From NCBI GenBank assembly GCA_937902455.1, contig CALELI010000034.1, positions 1-5,261 of the forward strand: 5,261 nt of DNA, in the 5' to 3' direction. The position numbers and the translations under genes are program-made. The first letter of the stretch is position 1, and the number at the start of each line of letters is the position of its first letter. Under the pieces are notes generated by a model. It did no database searches, had not been told where the DNA came from, and worked only from the letters and a program-made list of their open reading frames with translations. Below are positions 5,172-5,261 of this stretch, in pieces. The stretch is from an uncultured Prevotellaceae bacterium (lineage in GTDB: Bacteria; Bacteroidota; Bacteroidia; Bacteroidales; Bacteroidaceae).

Positions 5172-5261
5172 CTACACCCTGCTCTTGAAGTCTTGGTAGG
5201 AGAAGGTCTTCCAGGGGGTGACAGTGTCGGGGGTGTGGCGGATGTAGATGTCGGGGAGGGG
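5172..5261 (-). CDS. C-terminal end of an unidentified protein (partial)
   Basis: On the - strand the bases from the window edge read as 29 open codons ending in TAG (complement of 5172-5174). The peptide runs from PLPDIYIRHTPDTV to TPWKTFSYQDFKSRV. Codons strongly prefer C at the third position (CTC, ATC, TAC, ACC, TTC), the same style as argC and argD, which supports real coding sequence despite the short length. I do not recognise the family from this tail. The gene converges on the M56 gene, and the repeat array lies between their ends. No terminator for it is obvious other than the palindromes of the array. Confidence 0.6.
   Translation of the reverse strand, partial: PLPDIYIRHTPDTVTPWKTFSYQDFKSRV

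Overview
The window looks like chromosome of a Bacteroidales bacterium, most likely Prevotella or a close relative. The evidence is the sequence style of all four complete proteins, the near absence of Shine-Dalgarno sequences, a promoter of the Bacteroidetes type (TTTG, 20 bases, TAnnTTTG), and a BlaI/M56 gene pair of the form common in this phylum. This placement is an inference from family resemblance; no search was run.

Bases 1-2253 hold two consecutive arginine-biosynthesis genes, argC (80-1039) and argD (1129-2253), on the + strand. They would carry out successive steps, reduction of the acylglutamyl phosphate and then transamination of the semialdehyde. Each is preceded by nearly the same short leader, built largely of 7-base repeats. 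An upstream arg gene probably lies just outside the window.

Bases 2254-2355 form a compact control region: an intrinsic terminator for the arg genes, a promoter whose -33 box lies inside the terminator's right arm, and two identical 16-base dyads (AACTA-N6-TAGTT) that bracket the promoter. The dyads are good candidates for operators of the BlaI-type repressor encoded immediately downstream.

Bases 2356-4633 hold that repressor (about 117-122 aa) and, 31 bases later, a 625-aa membrane protein. The latter combines an M56 (BlaR1-type) zinc protease with a carboxypeptidase-regulatory-like domain and a TonB C-terminal domain, and lacks the penicillin-binding sensor of true BlaR1. By analogy with BlaI/BlaR1 the pair should be a signal-controlled repressor system, but its signal and its regulon beyond itself are unknown. 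A strong intrinsic terminator follows at 4707-4745.

Bases 4740-5131 hold a non-coding array of about 17-18 units with 22-23 base spacing. Outer units on the left and right have opposite orientation, and the centre consists of palindromes of the form AAGATAA-C-TTATCTT, so the whole block is roughly mirror symmetric. It lies between convergent genes and is the least explained part of the window.

Bases 5172-5261 carry the last 29 codons of an unidentified gene on the - strand.
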